64,000 nt of DNA from Streptomyces yatensis (GCF_018069625.1 NZ_CP072941.1:3410001-3474000); one strand, 5' to 3'; counted from the first letter of the stretch, positions 45,590 to 54,896 are shown. Made by a program: numbers and translations. The notes: a model not told the origin generated them from the sequence alone.

Positions 45590-47104
45590 TCAGACGGCCT
45601 GGCCGGGCCCCGCGGCGCCCGGTGTGTCGGGCATGAGGGTGGCCAGCCGCTCGCCGAGATCGGCGATCTGAGGCACGTCGCCGAACTGGCGCGCCGCCGT
45701 GTCCACGGTCTTGCGCAGCCGGTTGTTGACCCGCTCCGAACGCACCCGCTTGGCGAGCGGCAGCGCCTGGCCGGCGACCTCGGCGGCCTGCTCGGGCTCC
45801 TTCTGGAGGAGGTGGACGGTGGCCATGCCGATCAGGTTGAGCGCATACGAACGCTGGGGGCCCGCGTCGTTCTCCGTCTCCTGGCCGAAGAGCTTCACGG
45901 CCTGGCGCATCACCGGGTCGGCCATCTTGGCGTAGGTGGGGCTGCGGCCGGCGACATAGGCGAGATCGCGGTAGGAGTGGGCGTTCTCCGCGTTGAGCTC
46001 GGCCTCGGAGAAGAAGCGGATCCAGTCGGGGTCGCCGTCGCCCTTGGCGCAGTCGGCGAAGGTGTCCTCGGCCATCTTCACCGCGCGATGGCATTTGCTG
46101 GGCTGACCCATATTGGCGTAGGCGCGGGCCTCCATCGCATACAGCATGGCCTGGGTGCGCGGGGTGGCGTTCTCCCGGCTGCCGTACTGCGCGAGGTGGA
46201 TCAGCTCCAGCGCGTCGTCGGGCCGGCCGACGTGGATCATCTGGCGGCTCATACCGGAGAGGATGTACGAGCCGAGGGGGCGGTCCCCGGACTCCTTGGC
46301 GGCGTGCAGGGCGAGCACGAAGTACTTCTGCGCGGTGGGCTGGAGCCCGATGTCATAGCTCATCCACCCGGCCAGCTGGGCGAGCTCGCCCGCGACCTTG
46401 AACAGCCGCCTGGAGACCGCCTCCGGATGGGGCTCCTGGAGGAGGTCGGTGACCTCGTGCAGCTGGCCGACCACCGCCTTGCGGCGCAGCCCGCCGCCGC
46501 ACTGGGCGTCCCAGGCGCGGAACATCACGATGGTGGACTCCAGCAGCTCGAGCTCCGGCTCGGAGAGCCGGGAGACCCGGCGCGCGCGCCCGCCGTCCGC
46601 CGCCTTGGCGCCGCCGGGCTGTCCGCTCGTGGAGGGCACCAGCCAGCGCTGCATGGGCTCGATCAGGGCCGGGCCCGCGGACAGGGCGAGCGAGGTGCCG
46701 AGGAAGCCGCGGCGGGCGAGCATCAGATCGCTGCGGGAGAACTCGCCGATCAGCGCCACCGTTTCGGGCCCGGCCCAGGGAAGATCCACACCGGATACGG
46801 ACGGTGACCGGTGGACGGCGCGCAGCCCGAGGTCCTCGATACCCACCACACAGCCGAAGCGCTCGGAGAACAACTCCGAGAGAATCTGCGGAATCGGCTC
46901 CCGGGGCTGCTCGCCGTCCAGCCAGCGGCGCACCCGCGAGGTGTCCGTGCTGATGTGGTGGGCGCCTAACTGCCGTGCCCTGCGGTTGACTTGGCGCGCC
47001 AGCTCCCCCTTCGACCAGCCGCTGCGCACGAACCACGACTGCAATTGCGCATTGGGGCGCTTCCCAGCACCGCCGCCGCTGTCGCCCACCCGGAACGCCC
47101 CCAT
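45590..47104 (-). CDS. nsdA: NsdA, negative regulator of sporulation and antibiotic production
   Basis: A 504-residue protein matching S. coelicolor NsdA: N-terminal segment SWFVRSGWSKGELARQVNRRARQLGAHHIST and a Trp-containing RVRRWLDGE, then a TPR-like helical C-terminal half (for example PTAQKYFVLALHAAKESGDRP). Loss of nsdA in S. coelicolor increases antibiotic production and sporulation. A HTH-like N-terminus suggests DNA or protein binding. ATG 47104. Confidence 0.93.
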   Translation of the reverse strand: MGAFRVGDSGGGAGKRPNAQLQSWFVRSGWSKGELARQVNRRARQLGAHHISTDTSRVRRWLDGEQPREPIPQILSELFSERFGCVVGIEDLGLRAVHRSPSVSGVDLPWAGPETVALIGEFSRSDLMLARRGFLGTSLALSAGPALIEPMQRWLVPSTSGQPGGAKAADGGRARRVSRLSEPELELLESTIVMFRAWDAQCGGGLRRKAVVGQLHEVTDLLQEPHPEAVSRRLFKVAGELAQLAGWMSYDIGLQPTAQKYFVLALHAAKESGDRPLGSYILSGMSRQMIHVGRPDDALELIHLAQYGSRENATPRTQAMLYAMEARAYANMGQPSKCHRAVKMAEDTFADCAKGDGDPDWIRFFSEAELNAENAHSYRDLAYVAGRSPTYAKMADPVMRQAVKLFGQETENDAGPQRSYALNLIGMATVHLLQKEPEQAAEVAGQALPLAKRVRSERVNNRLRKTVDTAARQFGDVPQIADLGERLATLMPDTPGAAGPGQAV

Positions 47105-47555
47105 CCCACGAATCTTCCCGAACCGCCACCAGAATGCCTTCTGTCACGGTCAGTTGTCCCCGGGATGCGGCGTATCAACCGTCCCGACAGGGAACCGCCT
47201 CATGCCAGGGGCATGTACCGATCCGTACTCCGCCCGTCGTCAGCTCGCGTTCGAGCGAGCACCACATCCAGGGACTGTGCACTGAAAGTAATCCTACGAT
47301 CACGCCTCCGGCGAGGCGGTTCCCGAAAACGCCACCATTCGCCACCCCTTCGAATGAACCCGGTTGCCGGTTCGCACGATTCACTTGACACCGGGGCGAC
47401 GAGAAACGGGTGAAGGGGTGCAAGCGGGGGCGCACGGGTCGCGCTCCACCACCTCCGTCACATCGGAGCGCACTCTTCCGCGCCTCGTCGACGACGGAGC
47501 GTCATCGCGACGTTCCGGCTCGTAACCATCCGGAGCGGGACCCGTTGGAGGGGGC
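47105..47555. other. Divergent intergenic region nsdA / Prim-Pol-like gene
   Basis: The 451 bp have lower GC than the surroundings. The minus strand has TAGGAT near 47292-47297, a possible -10 for nsdA. The perfect-arm dyad around 47305-47322 (CGCCTC...GAGGCG) lies close to it and could be an operator. I saw no coding sequence with support. Confidence 0.4.
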
Positions 47556-48227
47556 ATGGGCTTCACGATCGGCGGCAACCGGGACATGCGGTCCGGCTCA
47601 CGGCGCCGCGGCCGTACGTCCGAGTCCACGACGGTGGCGGAGTACACCGGTCTGTGGGGCTGGGACGTCGTACCGGGCGCGCGGGCGGCACGGAGCTCGG
47701 GGGGCGGCAGAAACGAATGTTCATGCGGTGACCACGGCTGTCCCTCCCCCGGCGCGCATCCGCTCTCCTTCGCCCCCGGCGTCCCGGCGGGCGCCACGCT
47801 GGACGCCGCCGCGGCCGCGTGGGAGCAGGTCCCGGGGGCGGCCGTGCTGCTGCCCGTGGGCCGCTCGTTCGACGTCCTGGAGGTCGCGGAGTACGCGGGC
47901 GGACACGCCCTGGTCCGGCTGGAGCGGATGGGGCTGCCCCTCGGCCCGGTGGCCGTCACCCCGCACGGGCGCGCCCAGTTCTTCGTCGCCCCCGGCGCCG
48001 CCGCCGAACTCCCCGAGCTGCTGTACCGCATGGGCTGGGACGACGCCGACCTCGATCTGCGCTGTCTGGGCCCGGGCGACCACATCACCGCCCCGCCCTC
48101 GGACCTCGGCGGCCTCGGACCGGTCCGCTGGCTGCGCCCGCCGACCCTCGACACCGCGGGCCGCCCGCCGCACGCCCGGCTGGTCCTGGGCACCCTCGCC
48201 TATCTGAGCCACCGGGCCGGGGCCTGA
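47556..48227 (+). CDS. Bifunctional DNA primase/polymerase N-terminal (Prim-Pol) domain protein
   Basis: A 223-residue protein related to the Prim-Pol N-terminal domain common in Streptomyces. Visible features are LWGWDVVPGARA, a Cys/His cluster ECSCGDHGCPSPGAHPL (likely zinc site), and WEQVPGAAVLLPVGRSFDVLEV. The acidic catalytic residues of active archaeo-eukaryotic primases are not evident, so it may be a non-catalytic regulator. It sits between nsdA and ftsY, as in other Streptomyces. Start ATG 47556 is preceded by GGAGGGGG. Confidence 0.78.
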   Translation: MGFTIGGNRDMRSGSRRRGRTSESTTVAEYTGLWGWDVVPGARAARSSGGGRNECSCGDHGCPSPGAHPLSFAPGVPAGATLDAAAAAWEQVPGAAVLLPVGRSFDVLEVAEYAGGHALVRLERMGLPLGPVAVTPHGRAQFFVAPGAAAELPELLYRMGWDDADLDLRCLGPGDHITAPPSDLGGLGPVRWLRPPTLDTAGRPPHARLVLGTLAYLSHRAGA

Positions 48228-48260
48228 GGGAGCGCTCTCCTCTTACGCAGGAGCTGCTTA

Positions 48261-48353
48261 CCCGAACGCCCCGTACGCGGGCGCTGCCTTCCCGAGCGCC
48301 CCGTACGCGGGCGCTGTGCCCGCAAGGGGCGCTGGTGTCCGTACGCGGGCGCC
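48261..48353. repeat. 30-bp tandem repeats downstream of the Prim-Pol-like gene
   Basis: CCCGAACGCCCCGTACGCGG at 48261 and CCCGAGCGCCCCGTACGCGG at 48291 begin two 30-base units differing at few positions; a third partial unit (CCGTACGCGGGCG) is at 48339-48351. Each unit has a CGCCC/GGGCG dyad. Confidence 0.7.
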
Positions 48354-48371
48354 GTGAAAGCCGTACACGAA

Positions 48372-48410
48372 CGCCGGACGGGCCGGGAGTCGACCCCGGC
48401 CCGTCCGGCG
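48372..48410. terminator. Perfect 16-bp hairpin between convergent genes
   Basis: CGCCGGACGGGCCGGG (48372-48387) and CCCGGCCCGTCCGGCG (48395-48410) are perfect complements around a seven-base loop, between the Prim-Pol-like gene and ftsY. Likely a bidirectional terminator. Confidence 0.85.
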
Positions 48411-48438
48411 CGATACGGGTGATCCCACCACCACGGCC

Positions 48439-49659
48439 TCAGCCGCCGATCAGCGCGTCGACGAACGCCTCCGGCTCGAACGGCGCGAGATCGTCCGCAC
48501 CCTCGCCCAGCCCCACCAGCTTGACCGGGACCTTCAGCTCGCGCTGGACCGCGACGACGATGCCGCCCTTGGCGGTGCCGTCCAGCTTGGTCAGCACGAT
48601 GCCGGTGATGTCCACGACCTCCGCGAACACCCGCGCCTGCACCAGGCCGTTCTGCCCGGTCGTGGCGTCGAGGACGAGCAGCACCTCGTCCACCGCGCCG
48701 TGCTTCTCCACGACCCGCTTGACCTTGCCCAGCTCGTCCATCAGACCGGTCTTGGTGTGCAGCCGACCAGCGGTGTCGATCAGGACGACATCCGCGCTCT
48801 CCGCGATGCCCTCCTTCACCGCGTCGAAGGCGACCGACGCCGGGTCGCCGGCCTCCGGCCCCCTGACCGTACGGGCGCCGACCCGCTCGCCCCAGGTCTG
48901 CAGCTGATCGGCGGCGGCCGCACGGAAGGTGTCGGCCGCGCCCAGCACCACGGACTTGCCGTCGGCGACGAGCACCCGGGCCAGCTTGCCGGTCGTGGTC
49001 GTCTTACCGGTGCCATTGACGCCGACGACCATGACGACGCCCGGCTTCTCCTCGCCGTTCGCGCCCACACCGCTCTCGGTGTGCACCGAACGGTCGGCCT
49101 CGGTGCCGATGAGGCGCAGCAGCTCCTCGCGCAGCAGAGTGCGCAGCTCCTCGGGGCTCCGGGTGCCGAGCACCCGGACGCGCTCCCGCAGCCGCTCGAC
49201 CAGCTCCTCGGTCGGCGCCACACCGACATCGGCGGTCAGCAGCGTGTCCTCGATCTCCTCCCAGGTCTCGTCGTCGAGGTGCTCCCGGGACAGCAGCGTC
49301 AGCAGCCCCTTGCCCAGAGTGGTCTGGGAACGGGACAGCCGGGCGCGCAGCCGGACCAGCCGGCCGGCGGTCGGCTCCGGAACCTCGATCGGCGGGACCT
49401 CGGGCGGGGCGGCAGCGGGTGCCTCCGCGACCGGGGCCTCGGTCCCCGGAAGGTCCACCTCCTCGATGGTTCTGCGTGGTTCCTCACGCGGGGTTTCGGC
49501 CTCCTCGCCGACGTGCGGTTCGGCGGGCGGCGCGGTGACGGTGGGGCTGCTGGGCGGGGGCGGGGGCAGCCGCTTCTTCTTGCGGCCGCTGATCACGAGC
49601 CCGCTGATCGCGGCGACCGCGACCACAGCGATGACTACGGCAAGGATGAGGTATTCCAT
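48439..49659 (-). CDS. ftsY: Signal recognition particle receptor FtsY
   Basis: A 406-residue SRP receptor GTPase. N-terminal membrane helix (YLILAVVIAVVAVAAISGLVI split over residues 3-23), acidic Pro/Glu-rich linker, N domain, and G domain with VGVNGTGKTTTTGKL, DTAGRLHTK and LTKLDGTAKGG. The N-terminal helix is usual in actinobacteria but absent in E. coli. ATG 49659. Confidence 0.96.
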   Translation of the reverse strand: MEYLILAVVIAVVAVAAISGLVISGRKKKRLPPPPPSSPTVTAPPAEPHVGEEAETPREEPRRTIEEVDLPGTEAPVAEAPAAAPPEVPPIEVPEPTAGRLVRLRARLSRSQTTLGKGLLTLLSREHLDDETWEEIEDTLLTADVGVAPTEELVERLRERVRVLGTRSPEELRTLLREELLRLIGTEADRSVHTESGVGANGEEKPGVVMVVGVNGTGKTTTTGKLARVLVADGKSVVLGAADTFRAAAADQLQTWGERVGARTVRGPEAGDPASVAFDAVKEGIAESADVVLIDTAGRLHTKTGLMDELGKVKRVVEKHGAVDEVLLVLDATTGQNGLVQARVFAEVVDITGIVLTKLDGTAKGGIVVAVQRELKVPVKLVGLGEGADDLAPFEPEAFVDALIGG

Positions 49660-49694
49660 AACGCCCCCCAGTATCAGCCACGAGGGGGAGCGAG

Positions 49695-50345
49695 TCATGC
49701 GCCTCCCAGCCCGGCCTGCCGGGCGCGCACGATCGCCTGGGCGCGGTCGCGCACTTGGAGCTTGGCGAAGATCGAGCCGACGTGATTGCGCACCGTCTTG
49801 TCGGTGACCACCAGCCGCTGGGCGATCTGCCGGTAGCCGAGACCGGCCGCGAGCAGGTCCAGCACCTCCCGCTCCCGGGCCGTCAGCGTCGGGAACGCCT
49901 CCTTGGCGGACGCCGAACCCGAGGCGCCGACCAGCGCCCCGAGCCGCTCCGCCATCCGCGGGCTGAACACCGCGCCGCCCCGCGCCACGGTGTGCAGCGC
50001 CCGCAGGATCTCGTCCCGGCCCGCACCCTTGAGCAGATAGCCGCGGGCCCCCGCGCGCACCGCGGCCAGCAGGCTGTCGTCGTCCTCCGACATCGTCATG
50101 ACCAGCACCCGGATCTCGGGGTGATCGCACAGGATCCGCCGCGTCGCCTCCAGACCGGACCGGCCCGGCAGCCCGAGATCCATCACCACCAGATCCGGAC
50201 CGGTGCGCACGGCCTCGGCTATCGCCCCGTCCGCGCAGGCCGCCTGGCCGACCACGGCGAACGCGTCATCGAGATTGACCGCGGCGGCCAGCCCCTCACG
50301 GAACAGGGGATGATCGTCCACCAGCAGTACCCGCCACTGCGCCAC
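49695..50345 (-). CDS. NarL/FixJ-type response regulator
   Basis: A 216-residue response regulator: receiver domain with acidic DD (VLLVDDHPLFR), phospho-acceptor Asp in VVMDLGLPG and Lys in YLLKGAG, then a LuxR-type HTH (LTAREREVLDLLAAGLGYRQIA, NHVGSIFAKL). Its partner is likely the histidine kinase on the same strand, although 340 bp of repeat-rich DNA separates them. Start GTG 50345. Targets unknown. Confidence 0.92.
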   Translation of the reverse strand: MAQWRVLLVDDHPLFREGLAAAVNLDDAFAVVGQAACADGAIAEAVRTGPDLVVMDLGLPGRSGLEATRRILCDHPEIRVLVMTMSEDDDSLLAAVRAGARGYLLKGAGRDEILRALHTVARGGAVFSPRMAERLGALVGASGSASAKEAFPTLTAREREVLDLLAAGLGYRQIAQRLVVTDKTVRNHVGSIFAKLQVRDRAQAIVRARQAGLGGA

Positions 50346-50685
50346 GCTCTACAGCTCCCTCTCTTTATTTGGGGCTCGGTTCGCCTCCGGGGCGCTTCAG
50401 TCGCTGTCGACGGTCGACCGTGCTCGGTCGCTCGTTCCTCGCTCCCTGCGCGCGCTCTCCCTTTCGACAGCGACGCGCCCCTTCGGCTCGCCCCCAGCTA
50501 CCGCTGGGAGGTGCCCCCGGCCGGTAAGCCCAATTACCCGATGCGCTGGGGCACCCATCGACTCGCCTTGGTTGCCGCTGAGAGATCCCAGGCCGGTAAG
50601 GCCTGAGCATCCGGAAGCTCTACGGTCCCCTTCCGCTCAACCAATCGCCCCAAGACGCCGGGGTACCCTGCGGCCCCACTCCGCC
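50346..50685. repeat. Composite intergenic repeat between response regulator and histidine kinase
   Basis: The 340-bp gap between two genes that usually sit together is filled with non-coding repeat-like DNA. It includes CCCCCAGC-TACC-GCTGGGAGGTGCCCCC-type dyads (around 50500-50520) and an alternating GCTCGGTCGCTCGTTCCTCGCTCC tract that I recognise as widespread Streptomyces intergenic repeats. No ORF with support was seen. It may reduce coupling of the two genes. Confidence 0.55.
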
Positions 50686-52818
50686 CTAAGGCGCCCGGCT
50701 CATCGGTCTGCTCGTCTTGAGCAGAGCCCGGCACGCCTCGTGCCCCGTGGGCTTCCGGTGCTCCTCGGGGTTCCCGTGTTCGCCCGGTCCGGCGAGCGGC
50801 AGTACCGCGTGCACCACCGTGCCGGTCGCCGATCCGGCCACCGAGCAGGAGCCGCCGATCTCCTCGGCCCGTTCGGTGACCGACGCGAGACCCACCCCGG
50901 GCACCGCGGTCTCGCGCAGCCCGCTCCCGTCGTCGGTGACCTTGACCTCCAGGGTGTCCGGGCCCGCGGTCAGCTCGACGCTCACCTGGCGCGCCCTGGC
51001 GTGTCGTACGGCGTTGGTCAGCGACTCCGCCGCGATCCGGTACGCGGCCGTCTCGACGCCGGGTGACAGCGGGGGCAGCCCCGCGGGGCGGCTGGCCACG
51101 CTGACCCGTAGCCCGGCGACGCCCAGCCGGTGCGCCAGGTCCCGCACCGCACCGGCCAGCCCGCGCTCGGCCAGCGCGGCCGGGGCCAGGCCCGCGGTGA
51201 TCCGCCGCACCTCGACCAGCGCCTCGGCGAGCGTCTCCGCGGCCTCGCACAGTTGCGGGGTGGCGGGGTGGCCGGGCGGACAGGAGGTCTGCGCGATGTC
51301 CAGGCGCAGCCTTACGGCGGCCAGTTGGGGGCCGAGTCCGTCGTGGATCTCCCGGCGCAGCCGACGGCGCTCCTCCTCGCGGGCGAGCACCAGCCGCTCC
51401 CGGGCGGCTTGCGCCTCCTCGGCCAGGCGCAGTGCGGCGAGCGCCGGGGCGGCCTGGTCGGCGAGGAGGGAGAGCAGTCCGCTGTCGCGTTCCGCCGGGG
51501 TGCCGGAGCCGTCGCGGGAGACCTCGAGACGGCCCACGGTGCGGCCGTGGTGGCGCAGCACGAACGTCTGGACCGGGCCGGTCAGCTGGGCCCCCTCGGA
51601 GGCCAGCCGCCGGGGGCCGGCGCGGGTGTCGACGCTGACGGCGGCGCCGGAGACGCCGAGGTCCTCCACGGCGCTGCGGCAGATCTGCTGGGGCACCTCG
51701 CCGGGGTGCGGGGCCTGTTGCAGCCGTACGGCGAGGGCGCTCACGGCTTCGTGCGGGCGGGCCCGGGGCCCGTAGAAGGCGCGCTCGACGCACAGGGTGA
51801 GCCAGCGGGCGCTGGGCCGCAGCCCCCAGCCCAGCACCAGGGCGCATCCGGCGGTGACGGTGGTGGCCCCGCTCCGTACGGAGGGGAGTCCGGCCTGGAC
51901 GGCGACGACCGCGCAGACCACCACGGCGGCCAGTGAGGTGAGCACGAAGGCGCGGGCGAGGCGGTGGCTGGTGGAGCGGTCCAGCCGCCATATGCCGGTG
52001 CGGGCGACGCCGAGGCAGATCGCGGCGGCCCATACGGCGCTGCCGACGGTGCGGGCCACGATGGTGGGCACGCCCTCGCCCCACTGGGACAGGAGGAGCG
52101 AGACGCAGGCGGGATAGGCGGTGGCCAGCAGCGCCCAGTCGCGCCGCTCGGCACCCCGGGAGAGGGCGGCGCGGCAGCACAGGGCGGCGGTCACGGCCGC
52201 CGCGACGCTGCGCAGCACCCAGGGTTCGGCCTCGGCGTAGGTGTCGAGGTGGTCGAAGGCCCACTGGCCGCCCGCGGTGGCGAACGCCGGGTTGAGCACG
52301 GAGCCCACCCGGGGCTCGCTGATCAGCCACAGCCCCGCGTACCCCAGCCAGTAGCCGGACGCGCCCAGGCTGATCACCCACCACTGCCACCGCCGGCGCC
52401 CGCCCCGCGGGAACAGCCACAGCGGCAGCAGCAGTACGGTCAGCGGACGGCAGGCCATCTTGGCGGCGGCGAGCAGCAGGGACAGTACGGCGCCCGTGGT
52501 GCCCAGGTCGGCCAGGCCCAGCAGACCGGCCGCGGCCGAGGGCAGCAGCCACAGGCCGCCGGCCACCAGCAGGACGCCGCCGTAGCGCCGGGCCTCGCGC
52601 TCGGCCAGCAGCAGCACCCCGACGCCCAGCACCGGGACGCCCACGGCGACCCGGGTCAGCACGGTGGCGCCCCGGGGGTGGGGATAGGCGAGCGCGAGCC
52701 ACTGGTCGTTGACCCTCAGCATCCCGGCCACCCATCCGGCCAGGACCACCACGATCAGTGCCGATACCCCGCCCGCGGCGCGCACGGCGCGGTCCTTCGG
52801 CAGCGCGGCATGTCGCAT
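50686..52818 (-). CDS. NarL-family sensor histidine kinase
   Basis: A 710-residue kinase. The N-terminal half has about ten membrane segments, a divergent GAF-like region follows, then HisKA_3 with the phospho-acceptor His in EEERRRLRREIHDGLG and HATPase_c (TNAVRHARA, VTDDGSGL). This topology suits a membrane-embedded sensor. It starts at ATG 52818, right after the small secreted protein gene, suggesting coexpression. Signal unknown. Confidence 0.9.
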   Translation of the reverse strand: MRHAALPKDRAVRAAGGVSALIVVVLAGWVAGMLRVNDQWLALAYPHPRGATVLTRVAVGVPVLGVGVLLLAEREARRYGGVLLVAGGLWLLPSAAAGLLGLADLGTTGAVLSLLLAAAKMACRPLTVLLLPLWLFPRGGRRRWQWWVISLGASGYWLGYAGLWLISEPRVGSVLNPAFATAGGQWAFDHLDTYAEAEPWVLRSVAAAVTAALCCRAALSRGAERRDWALLATAYPACVSLLLSQWGEGVPTIVARTVGSAVWAAAICLGVARTGIWRLDRSTSHRLARAFVLTSLAAVVVCAVVAVQAGLPSVRSGATTVTAGCALVLGWGLRPSARWLTLCVERAFYGPRARPHEAVSALAVRLQQAPHPGEVPQQICRSAVEDLGVSGAAVSVDTRAGPRRLASEGAQLTGPVQTFVLRHHGRTVGRLEVSRDGSGTPAERDSGLLSLLADQAAPALAALRLAEEAQAARERLVLAREEERRRLRREIHDGLGPQLAAVRLRLDIAQTSCPPGHPATPQLCEAAETLAEALVEVRRITAGLAPAALAERGLAGAVRDLAHRLGVAGLRVSVASRPAGLPPLSPGVETAAYRIAAESLTNAVRHARARQVSVELTAGPDTLEVKVTDDGSGLRETAVPGVGLASVTERAEEIGGSCSVAGSATGTVVHAVLPLAGPGEHGNPEEHRKPTGHEACRALLKTSRPMSRAP

Positions 52819-52819
52819 C

Positions 52820-53128
52820 TCAGCCGGCGGCCGGCCCGGCGGTCAGGGGGCGCGCCACGCCGGAGCCGCCTCTGGCCCACAGCGTGACGTAGTTGTCGTT
52901 GCGGCCGGGGCGGCACTTGTACTCGTTCCACTTGTGCCGCTCGACGCCCGCCTTGCCCGCGCGCTTGCAGGCCGCGGTGGTGTCGTAGTGCCCCGCCTCC
53001 CGCCAGGCGGTGTCCTCGGACGTGGCGGCCGGGGAGGAGGCGGTGGCGGGTGAGGCGGCCGCGGTCCACACGACGGCCCCGGCGCTCAGGCCGAGTGCGA
53101 TCACCGTGCGGATTCGGGTAGGGCGCAT
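52820..53128 (-). CDS. Small secreted two-cysteine protein
   Basis: A 102-residue protein with a signal peptide (TVIALGLSAGAVVWTAAASPATA) and a mature part containing exactly two Cys (ACKRAG, YKCRPG) likely disulfide-bonded. ATG 53128 has AAGGAG seven bases upstream. The stop is one base before the kinase ATG. A secreted partner or stimulus for the sensor kinase is an attractive but untested idea; no domain was recognised. Confidence 0.75.
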   Translation of the reverse strand: MRPTRIRTVIALGLSAGAVVWTAAASPATASSPAATSEDTAWREAGHYDTTAACKRAGKAGVERHKWNEYKCRPGRNDNYVTLWARGGSGVARPLTAGPAAG

Positions 53129-53264
53129 GGTCGTTCTCCTTGGTCTCGCCCGAGCCCTACCCGCCGCCGCGGCCGTGAAGTGCGCGGATGCCGTGCCCCA
53201 CCCGAACCGGTGACCTCCTAGCACCCCCGTTCCGTATCCCGTCGGCGGCGCCGGGGCCGGATGC

Positions 53265-53663
53265 TCACCACACGAGCGCCAGGACGGCGACGGCGATCGT
53301 CTCGGCTTCTCCGTAAGGCAGTCCGAAGCGCATCAGGGTGAGCATGATGGGCTGCGCCGCCCAGACCTCCAGCGTGTCCAGGAAGTTGGCGAGCCGGTGT
53401 GCGTACCGGCGCACCATCGCGGTTTCGCGGGGGCTCAGCCGGCTGAGCAGCTTGGCCAGCAGCGCGCCCCCGTGGTGCAGGGCGGTCACCAGCAGCCGCT
53501 GCCGGATGAGCCGCGCGGCCTCGGGGTCCGGGGCGGCGCCGGAGAAGAGCGCGGCCTTGGCGGATTCCAGGTCTCCGGGGTCGCCCGCGGTCAGCCGGAC
53601 CCGGACGATGAGGTCGTCGATGTCGGCCGCGGTGATGAGTGATTCCCCCGTGCTGATGGTCAC
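53265..53663 (-). CDS. Hypothetical protein
   Basis: A 132-residue protein, mostly helical in appearance, with no family I recognise. GTG 53663 is preceded by GAGGAGGGG. Hydrophobic patches (LLVTALHHGGALLAKLL) suggest a soluble helical bundle rather than a membrane protein. It neighbours the secreted protein/kinase set. Confidence 0.65.
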   Translation of the reverse strand: MTISTGESLITAADIDDLIVRVRLTAGDPGDLESAKAALFSGAAPDPEAARLIRQRLLVTALHHGGALLAKLLSRLSPRETAMVRRYAHRLANFLDTLEVWAAQPIMLTLMRFGLPYGEAETIAVAVLALVW

Positions 53664-53866
53664 GCACCCCTCCTCGGTTGGCGTTGTGGGCTGCGGCCCA
53701 TGGGGCGGGCCGACCCTTACGATCGGCCGCCCCGCGTCCCAGGCACATGAGTCATCCGTCCCGGCCGTGCCCGGTCGGTGGGCCGAACGGCCCATGCGGG
53801 TGGTGATTTGACGGCCCGTCAGCTACGGTCCGGCTGCCGCATCCGCGACGAAGGAGGACATCCGCC

Positions 53867-54853
53867 ATGCCCGTCACGGTCGTACGCCTCAACCTCGTCG
53901 ATCCCGACGCGACCCCGCGCAGCCTGTCCGAGCGGTACCGCGCCGCCCTCGAGATGGCGGCCTTCGCCGACGAGCGGGGCATCTCCACCCTCCAGACCGA
54001 GGAGCACCACGGCTCCCCCGACAGCTGGCTGCCCGCCCCGCTGCCCTTCGCGGGCACGCTGCTGGGCGCCACCCGCCGGATCACCGTCACCCTCTCGGCG
54101 CTGATCGCGCCGCTGTACGACCCGCTGCGGCTGGCCGAAGACCTCGCCGTGCTGGACCTGGCCAGTGGCGGGCGGCTGATCACGGTGGCGGGAATCGGCT
54201 ACCGGCCGGAGGAGTACGCGGCCCAGGACAAGGACTGGAAGCGGCGCGGGGCGCTGCAGGACGAGGCGCTGGAGACGCTGCTCGCGGCCTGGACGGGCGA
54301 GCCCTTCGACTACCGGGGCCGCACCGTCCGGATCACCCCGCGCCCGTACACCCGGCCGCATCCGCCGCTGCTGGTCGGCGGCAGTTCGCAGGCGGCGGCC
54401 CGCCGGGCGGCCCGCCTCGGGCTGCCGTTCTTCCCGAGCGCGCATCTGCCGGAGCTGGAGGCGTACTACCACGCGCGGCGGGCGGAGTACGGCACCGAGG
54501 GCTGGTGTCTGATGCCCCCGGCGGCCACCCCGCTGCTGCATCTGTCCGAGGATCCGGACCGGGCCTGGGCGCGGTACGGCGGCCATCTGCTGTACGAGGC
54601 GCGCAGGTATGCCTCCTGGCAGCAGGGCACGGTGCGCTCGGCGGTGCGTTCCCGGGCCGAGGACGTGGAGGCGCTGCGCCGCGAGGGCGTCTACCGCGTC
54701 GTGACCCCCGAGGAGTGCGTCGCGTACGCGGCGGAGGGCGGCGAGCTGGCGAGTCTGGTGCTGCATCCGCTGTGCGGGGGGATGCCGGTCGAGGAGGGCT
54801 GGCGGTCCCTGCGGCTGTTCGCGGAACGAGTGCTGCCCCGCCTCAAGGACTGA
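53867..54853 (+). CDS. LLM-class flavin-dependent oxidoreductase
   Basis: A 328-residue luciferase-like TIM barrel protein, probably F420- or FMN-dependent. The N-terminal segment (AALEMAAFADERGISTLQTEEHH) and PLRLAEDLAVLDLASGGRL are typical. AAGGAGG lies eight bases before ATG 53867. Substrate unknown; many Streptomyces LLM proteins act in secondary metabolism or detoxification. Confidence 0.88.
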   Translation: MPVTVVRLNLVDPDATPRSLSERYRAALEMAAFADERGISTLQTEEHHGSPDSWLPAPLPFAGTLLGATRRITVTLSALIAPLYDPLRLAEDLAVLDLASGGRLITVAGIGYRPEEYAAQDKDWKRRGALQDEALETLLAAWTGEPFDYRGRTVRITPRPYTRPHPPLLVGGSSQAAARRAARLGLPFFPSAHLPELEAYYHARRAEYGTEGWCLMPPAATPLLHLSEDPDRAWARYGGHLLYEARRYASWQQGTVRSAVRSRAEDVEALRREGVYRVVTPEECVAYAAEGGELASLVLHPLCGGMPVEEGWRSLRLFAERVLPRLKD

Positions 54854-54863
54854 GGCGGGGCAG
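54833..54863. terminator. Perfect 13-bp hairpin at the end of the LLM gene
   Basis: CTGCCCCGCCTCA (54833-54845) and TGAGGCGGGGCAG (54851-54863) are perfect complements, five-base loop. The stop codon is within the right arm. It separates the LLM gene from convergent glcP. Confidence 0.8.
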
Positions 54864-54896
54864 TTCTCCTGTGCGAGGAGTGGGCGGCGGGGGGGG

